DNA of 64,000 bases. Origin: Ustulina deusta. Taxonomy: Eukaryota > Ascomycota > Sordariomycetes > Xylariales > Xylariaceae. Each line of letters begins with the position of its first letter. The stretch's first letter is position 1. This document shows positions 56,319-64,000 of the stretch, one piece after another. The notes beneath the pieces are model-generated. The model ran no database searches. It had not been told where the DNA came from and saw only the letters and a program-made list of their open reading frames with translations. The DNA lies in the NCBI GenBank assembly GCA_023159155.1, contig JAJNNX010000028.1, positions 372,001-436,000 of the forward strand, read 5' to 3'. Made by a program: the position numbers and the translations under genes.

Positions 56319-56558
56319 TATAACAGTTAATATAGTCTTAGCAAGACCTATAAGAACTCTAGACCCACATAGTAATAAAATAGGAAGTTTACGCACAAAC
56401 TAACCTATAACTCTGCAGCTATATATATAAAGTCTATATCTATCTACTTTATAAACTCTAACTTTTTTTCTTTTTTTTCTCTTTTTTTTTTAGCTTAAAG
56501 TTTTTGTTTATAGTATTAATAAACTAGCTATAAAAGCTTTATTTAACTAATCGTAATA
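56319..56558 (+). repeat. 5' LTR (RIP-mutated)
   Basis: Shares long blocks with 61814-62042, such as AATAAAATAGGAAGTTTA, CTGCAGCTATATATATA and TTTGTTTATAGTATTAATAA. Differences are mainly C/T and G/A; the length difference is partly in T runs. Confidence 0.85.
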
Positions 56559-59500
56559 CTACTTTAAGCTTATTAATTATTTATTAATAAATATTTAATA
56601 AATATATATTTTTTATTTTATTATAATTAGCAAAATATAAATAAACTTTTTTTTTTTAGTTATATATTTAATATAAAAAATTATATATTTTATAATATAA
56701 ATCTAATTTTAATATAATTTTAATAAAACTTTTAACTTTTATATTATTTAAAAACTAATAATTTATAAAAAACTTAATTTTAAATAATTAAAACAACTCT
56801 AGTTCTTAAATATAGCTAGCTTTTTATTATTAAATAATTTAAAAAAAAAATTTTTATAAAAAAAATTTTTTTTTTTATACTAGACTTTTTTATAAATGTT
56901 TTAAATAAATTAATACTTAAAAAAAAATAAAAAAAAAATAAAAAGTTAAAGTTTAAAAAAAAAAATTTAAACTAAAATTAAAACTATTTAAAATAAATAA
57001 TATATTTAGAAATATATTAATAAAAACTATAGTAATATAGGCTTATAACTTTATATTAGTTCTAATAGAACTTTTTTAATAAATAAAAAAAATAAAACAT
57101 TAATTTTTTGCTACGCTTATTTTAATATTTTTAAAAAATAATTATAATTTAATAATAAAAAATATATTTAAAAATATTAATTTTAAACTTTTTAGTTTTA
57201 TTGCTTTATTTATTTTTTATTTTATTAGTTTATTTTTTAATACTTAAAACTTTACTTATATTAAAAAAGCTAAAATATAAAAAATTAATTCTAGTAAATT
57301 TATAAAAAATAAAGCTTTATTTAATAACTAGATTTATAAACTAGCAAAAAAACTAAATAAAAATATTATTATATTTTAAACTAAAAATAATTAATTTTAA
57401 TATATTATAAATTAATTTAAAAATATACTAAAAAATTAATAAAAATATATTAAAATTTAATTAAAAAACTATTTAATAATATTACTAAAATAATTTAAAT
57501 TTATATATATAAAACTAATAAAAATATTAATAAATGTATTTTTATATTTAATAGTTTAGTTAAAAAATATTAATTTATTAAATTATAATAAAAATATAAA
57601 TTTTAAAACTATTTTTATATAAATTTAAAAAAAAATCTATATAAAGTTTTTATAAATTTAAATATTTTTTATAAATTATTTATTAATAAAATTATTAAAT
57701 TAATATATAATATTAAATAAGTTTATAAAAATTATTTACTAATTTTTAATAAACTTTAAAAGTTTTAAAATATTTATTTTAAAATAATTAAAATAAATAT
57801 TAATTATAAAAAAAAAAAAAACTTATTAAAATAATAAAATTTGTTTTATTTGTAATTAAAAAAAATATATATTAATTAATTATTTTAATTAAAAACTTAA
57901 AGTTTTAAATATTTAACTAATCAAAAAAATCTATAATAGAAATAGTTTTAATAGTTTATTTAATTTAAAAAACAAATAAAACTAATAAAATTTTTTTATT
58001 AGTTTTTTTATTTATTTTAGCTAAAATATATAGCTAAAACAAATTAATTATTTTTAAAATATTTATTTAATTATAAATTAATAATATTAAAATAAAAATT
58101 TTAGCTTTATATAATACTAAAATTTATATTTTTTTAATAATTAGCTATAAATTTATATAATAAATTAAATAATAATTAAAAATAAAAATAGTTTGTTTAA
58201 TTAAACTTTAAAAACTTTATAACTATTAAAATAAAATAACTAATAAAATTTATAAATATTTAATATATATAATAAAAATTAATAATTAATAATTTAAAAA
58301 TTAAACGTTTTAAATTATTAATAAAATAAAATATTATAATAAAAATTTAAAAATAATAATTAATTTAATTAAATAATTTATTTTTATTAGTTTAATTTTT
58401 ACTAATAATTATAATTAAACTTTTTAATTATAAATAATAAAATATTAATTAATATAATTAAGTATTAAAAAAATATTATTAAATATTAAAATTCTTTTTT
58501 AAAAATAAAACAATTGTTTTAAAAATAACTAAAATTAAAAAAATAAAAAGAAAACTTAAAACTTTTAAATTTAAAACAAAAAAAGTTTATATAATAATTT
58601 TAAAAAAAATTAAAAAACTAAGCTATTATTAAAAAAATTATATAAAATTTTTAAAATTATTTTTATTAAAATAAATAAAAATAACTAGTTAAAAAAACTT
58701 TAAAAAAGTTTATTATAATTAAGTTTATAATAATTAAAAATAATTATATTAAATTATTTAAAAAAAAGTCAAAAATAATTAATATTTTATAAAAAAAAAA
58801 AAGTTTAAATTAATTAAATAATATTATAAAAAACTTTTAATAATAAATTAATTTTATTTAAAAAAAAAAAAAACTTTAAGCATATAAAGTTAGTATAAAA
58901 CTTTTTGTTTTTTTAGCTATTATATTTAAAAAGGTTTTTTTTAAAAGAAAAAATTAAAATTTTATTATTATTATAACTGAAGTTTAATATAATACTAAAA
59001 CTTAATAATAAAAAAAATATTTTTTAACTTTATTAATATTAAATATTTATATAGTTTATTTTATTTCAAAAAAAGTTTATAAATAAGCTACTAGTTATAA
59101 ACTTTATTAAACAAAATATAAACTTAAATATTATTTTTGTTGTATTTATATTTAAACTTAAATTAATTAAATATAAATTTATAATTAATTATTTATAAAA
59201 AAATATATATTTAAAAAATTAAATTATATTTAATTATTATAATATTATTTATTTTATAAAACTAAATATTATTAAAGTTTTTTATTAATTATTATTAATT
59301 ATAAAATTATATTAAATTTTTTTTTAAACTTATAAAAAAATATTTTAATAAAAAGTTTTATTATTTAGTTTAAAAATAAAACTTGTTTAGTAGCAAGTTT
59401 TTATTAATATATAAATATAAAAACTTTTAAATAAATTTATAAATATTTATATAAATAATATTTTAATTTATTTTAAAACTAAAAAACAATACTAAACTTA

Positions 59501-61813
59501 TTATAAAAAAATAATTTATTATTAATATTAAGCTAAATATTAAAAAAATATTAAAAGGTTTTGTTTTAATATATTTATTATTAATTATTTAAAAATAGTT
59601 ATAAAAACTAAAATAAAAATAAAAATTAATTTTACTAAAATTTAAACAATTTTAAATTAAAATTTTAATAATTTTAAAAATATTAAATTAATTTTATTAT
59701 TTTTTAAGCTTTATAATTATATTTATATATTTATTTATTATATTAATAAAATTGCTACTTTTTTAAATTAATTATTAAAAAAAATAAGCTATTTATAATA
59801 GGACTAAAACAAAAATAAACTTTTAAATATATAAAACTACTAATATATAAAACATTTATTTTAGTTTTTTTTAAGCCTGGCTAATTAATATAAATAAAAA
59901 TAAACATTTTATATAATATAATAAAAAAAATTATTTAGTAATAATAAAAAAATCTTTTTTAAAATAATAATATAAATAAAATAAATTTATTTAATTTAAA
60001 ACTATAAACTTTTAATAATAATATAAACTTTAAAATATTACTACTTAGAGCTTTTTAAAACTAAATTTTTTATAATAATTAATTATTAAACTTTAATATT
60101 ATTTTTTAGTACTAATTAAAACAAAAAAATATTATAGTTAATGTTTTATTAAAAAAATAATAAAGCTTTTTATAGTTAAAACTAAAAAAGTTTCAAAAAA
60201 AATAATAATATTAGTTTTTTTAATAAAATATTAAATTTTATATTAATTATAAACTTTTTATTTAATACTTTTTAAAAAGCTAACCTCATAAATTTAATTA
60301 AATAAAAAAATTAGCTATAAAATCAAAAAAATCAAAATAAAAAATTATATATACTTAAAATTATTTTAAATAAAACTATTTTTTTTTATATAATTTTAAT
60401 TTAAAAAGTTTATATATTTTTAATTATTATATATTAAAATTAATATAAAATAATTAAAACATTAAAATAAAAATATTACTAGTTTTATTTAAAATGTAAT
60501 TATAAATAATATATATATAATTATTATAACTATAAAAAAAACAAAATATTACAAAATAAAACCTTTAATTTTTTTTATTTATTATTTATATTAGCTATAA
60601 TATAGTAATATATAGTAATAAATAATAAAAATATATTATTTAATTAATAAAGTTATAATTATATATAAGTATTTATAAATAAGTTTAATTGTTTAATTGC
60701 AACTTTATTTAGCAAAAAAATAAATATTATAAAATTACTAATTATATAATATTATAAAAGTTTATATAGATTTTTTAGTATACTAAATATATAAATATTA
60801 AATAGTATAAGATTGTTTATTTTTAAGTTTATAGCAATAATTAATAGTTTTATAAATATTAAGTACTATTTTAGTAATATTTACTATTTTTAGATCCAAA
60901 AAGTAATAAAATTAACTAATTAAAAATTAGACTAATAACTTTATTTTTATATTAATAAATATTAAAATAACTAAAATATTTATTTTATTATTTTAAATTT
61001 TATATATAATACTTTATAATATTTATTAATTAATATATTACTACTAAAAATAAAAATAAAAATAAAAATATAAAACTTTTTAATAATAAATATTAATAAA
61101 ATAATTATAAATTTTAATACTAAACAATAAACATTTAAATTAGTTAGTTAAATCTAAAACGTTTAAAAAATAATATAAACTATAAACTAAAAAAAAAAAA
61201 CGTTTAATAAATTTTAAAATAAAAAATAAAGTTTTTTAAAAAAAAAAAGCTTTATAATATAAATACTAACTATTAAATTAAAATTTTAATTAGTTAAACT
61301 TTTTAAAATCCTAAAAAAACAAAAACTTAGCTATATTTTTAATTTGCTTAATTTATATAAAATAAAAAACTTGTTTTATATTAACTAATTATAAAAAATA
61401 AATAATAACTTTTTATTTTAATAAATCTAGTTATGATTTTTAGCTAAAAATATTAATAATAAAGCAAAATTTAAAATTAAATAAATTAAACAATTAAAAA
61501 TATATAAAAAAAATAAAAAACTATAATATTAGGTTGCTTAAAAAAGCTATAATCTTAACAATACTTAATATATAGCTTAAAATTATAAAAATATACTAAT
61601 TAAGCTTAACTAATTTTATAAAACTTACAAAAAAACATTTAGACTTTTTATAAAATTATAAAAATAAATATATATAATAACAGCTAATAAATTTATAAAC
61701 AACTATAAAAATAATAATAAAGCAATATAATATCAAAAAATTATATAAACCTAATATTATTAATAATTTTAAGTTAAAATTATATCTAAATTTTTAGTTT
61801 TAGAAAAAAATAA

Positions 61814-62042
61814 TATAACAGTTAATATAATTTTAGTAAGACTTGCAAAAAATTTAAACCTATATAGCAATAAAATAGGAAGTTTATATATAGACTAACC
61901 TATAATTCTGCAGCTATATATATAGAGTTTATATTTATTCACTTTATAAACTTTGATTTTTTTTTTTTTTTTTTTAGCTTAGAGTCTTTGTTTATAGTAT
62001 TAATAAACTAGCTATAAAAGCTTTATTTGACTAATCGTGACA
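61814..62042 (+). repeat. 3' LTR (RIP-mutated)
   Basis: Partner of 56319-56558. Keeps the intact CGTGACA end. The internal T run at about 61960-61977 replaces the mixed C/T run of the left copy. Confidence 0.85.
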
Positions 62043-64000
62043 TTTTTATTATATTTATTAATAAGTTAAATATTATTATAATAATAATTAGTAATAACTT
62101 AAAATTTATTATAATATAATTTTAATTTTTTATAATATAAATCTAAATAAAATTTTTTTTTTATAAATATATCAATATTTAGTTTTTTAAAACTTTTAAA
62201 CTATTAAAATAGTTTTTTATAATTAATACTTTATAATATATTATTAACTTTTTATAATATTTAATATTTTTCTTTTTAGTTAAATTTTAAATATAGTTAG
62301 CTACATTAATTATTAATTATTATTATAATAGTTAAGTTCTAAATATTAAAAAATAGCTATTATATTTAGATAGCTTAAATATATAATTATAAATTTATAT
62401 TACTAACTTTAATAAAATCTAAAAATTAAAATATTATTAAACTAAAGTTTTTTATAATATAATATGTTTAATATTACTATTTATTTATAGCTATTTTAAT
62501 ATAATTAGTTTTATAATTAATCTATTAAACTTATATTAAATAATAGCTTTATTACTTATAAATATACTAGTATTATTATTAATTTTTTTTTTTAAATAAC
62601 TAAAAAAGTTTTTAATATAAGTTAGTAAAAATTAAATTGCTTTAAATAAAACATTAAGTATTAATTTTGCTTTAATTTATTTAGTAATATATTTAATATA
62701 AACTAATATTTTAAAATTAGCTATAAAAATATAATTTATAACTTAATAAATTAATAAAATAAAAAATATAATAAATTATAAATTAAGCAACTTATTACTA
62801 AGTATTTTTATTAATTAATATTATAAATATTTAGTAATAACTTATTAATTAATTAAAACTATTTTAAAATATTAAAAATATTTATTTGTTTTTTTTTAAT
62901 ATTATTTTAATAGTAATATAACTATAATTAATATATATTTCTTTTATTTAAAGCAATAAATTTTTTGTTTTTAATATTTTAAAAAAATTCTTAATATATA
63001 AAATAATTCTAGCTATATATAGCAGGTTATTTAAAGCTTTTAAATATATTACTATTTTATATAGTTTGCTTTATTAAATAAAAAAATATTATTTAACTTA
63101 TTTTAATAATATATTAAGTAGCAAATTAGTATTAAAATATAAAAATTTTAATATTGCTTAAAGATTGATATAGTTTAGTTATTATAGCTATAATATAAAT
63201 AAAACTTTATTACTAATTATAACTAAACTAATTATATAACTTTTTTAATCTTTAAATTATTTAAAACTTAAATAGATTTTTTTTAGTAGTTTTAATAACT
63301 AATTAGCTAAAATATTTAATTTATGTATATAATATATAATATATATAATATAATATTTAATAGTATTAAAAAAAATATAATATATATTAGCTATTTTATT
63401 TTAATATAAAAAGTTAATAATAACTTATAATTTATATAAATAGTTATTTTTTTATTTTTAATTTAATATTTTTAGTACTAAAAAACTAATATAATAACTA
63501 ATAATTTATATTTTTTAATAAAATATTATAATTAAGTTACTTATAGTTTTTTTTAAAAATAAGCTATAAAATAAAATGCTAACTTATTATTATATATATA
63601 TAGTTATATTAAATATATTTATATATAAAATTAACTAAAGTTTATATTTATAATAAAAAATAAATATTAGTTAAATAGCTATATAATTAGTATTATAGTA
63701 ATAAAGTTATAAATATATATTTATATTTTTTTTGTTATATAATCTAGCTTAATAAATATATTTTTAAGTGCTTTAGTAAAAGTTTTAATAAATAGTCCTA
63801 TAATAAATAAATAATTACTAATTAAATATTTAAAATATTTTATTATATTAATAAAAATATATATTTTAGTTATTATTGCTAGTTTTAAATAATTTTTTAT
63901 AGTAGTAATTTTTGCTAGATTAGCTTTAATATTTTTATAAAAAATATTAAAACTTAAAAAAATATTTTTAAATATAAATAATAATAATTTTAATATATTA

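Larger units (their letters stand above)
56319..62042. mobile_element. Degenerate LTR retrotransposon (about 5.7 kb)
   Basis: Two direct repeats of about 240 and 229 bp bound a 5.25-kb interior; total 5,724 bp, a normal size for fungal Ty1/copia or Ty3/gypsy elements. The right copy ends CGTGACA; the left ends CGTAATA, its RIP-mutated form. Both start TATAACAG, probably once TGTAACAG, so the ancestral LTR would be TG..CA. TTTTT flanks both sides (56314-56318 and 62043-62047) as a possible 5-bp target duplication, though it is weak in such DNA. A purine-rich TAGAAAAAAATAA at 61801-61813 sits where a polypurine tract should be, implying left-to-right orientation. No gag or pol frame survives, so copia versus gypsy is undecided. 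Confidence 0.8.
56061..64000. repeat. A+T-rich RIP-type block (right)
   Basis: Nearly 8 kb of very low G+C with no ORF of note. The paired long terminal repeats inside differ almost only by transitions, which is the RIP signature. 62043-64000, outside the LTR element, is equally A+T-rich but shows no boundary or protein remnant I can name. The block runs off the window end. Confidence 0.9.

Noticed and set aside
1..64000. tRNA, rRNA and CRISPR scan
   Set aside because: No TTCGANNCC-type B box with a proper partner A box, no rRNA-like block and no regular repeat-spacer array seen by eye.

Overview
The window reads as nuclear DNA of a filamentous ascomycete (Pezizomycotina, most likely Sordariomycetes). 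Genes are split by short GT..AG introns of about 50-180 bp. A frequency (frq) clock gene is present. The two ends are very A+T-rich, nearly free of ORFs, and carry the transition-only decay expected of repeat-induced point mutation (RIP). I see no rRNA, tRNA or CRISPR array.

Layout. 1-3.7 kb is a RIP-type A+T block holding a ruined DNA transposon with 51-bp terminal inverted repeats (1787-3647). It ends in a 118-bp tandem duplication that records the edge of the mutated zone. 5.4-8.4 kb is frq on the minus strand, with a 2.9-kb upstream region holding light-element-like motifs. An APH-fold kinase-like gene (minus) follows at 11.3-12.8 kb, then a gene-poor stretch to 17.6 kb. From 17.6 to 38.2 kb every gene is on the plus strand: a secreted GH125 alpha-1,6-mannosidase, a seven-segment membrane protein (DUF2434-like), a secreted CE4 chitin deacetylase, a Reb1/TTF1-like Myb protein, an NADP-dependent MDR reductase, and a secreted GH92 alpha-mannosidase. 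A 9.7-kb stretch of ordinary base composition without a convincing gene precedes two convergent Zn2Cys6 regulators (47.9-50.2 kb plus; 51.3-54.0 kb minus). The second shares a divergent promoter with a 127-aa orphan gene (54.5-55.0 kb). From about 56.06 kb to the end is a second RIP block built largely of one LTR retrotransposon (56319-62042).

Functional reading. GH125, GH92 and CE4 enzymes all act outside the cell or in the secretory path on mannan, fungal glycans or chitin. They are not adjacent and show no shared cluster signature, so I treat them as neighbours rather than a pathway. The most informative part is the frq locus: start-codon architecture, a candidate intron covering the first AUG, candidate White Collar elements on both sides, and heterochromatin-type DNA 1.7 kb from the stop codon. 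The second is the divergent promoter at 54 kb, where one CGG-containing octamer recurs five times. Exon structures were worked out by hand from splice consensus, frame continuity and family motifs. Spliced lengths (525, 546, 253, 351, 817, 731, 685 and 127 aa) all close in frame.
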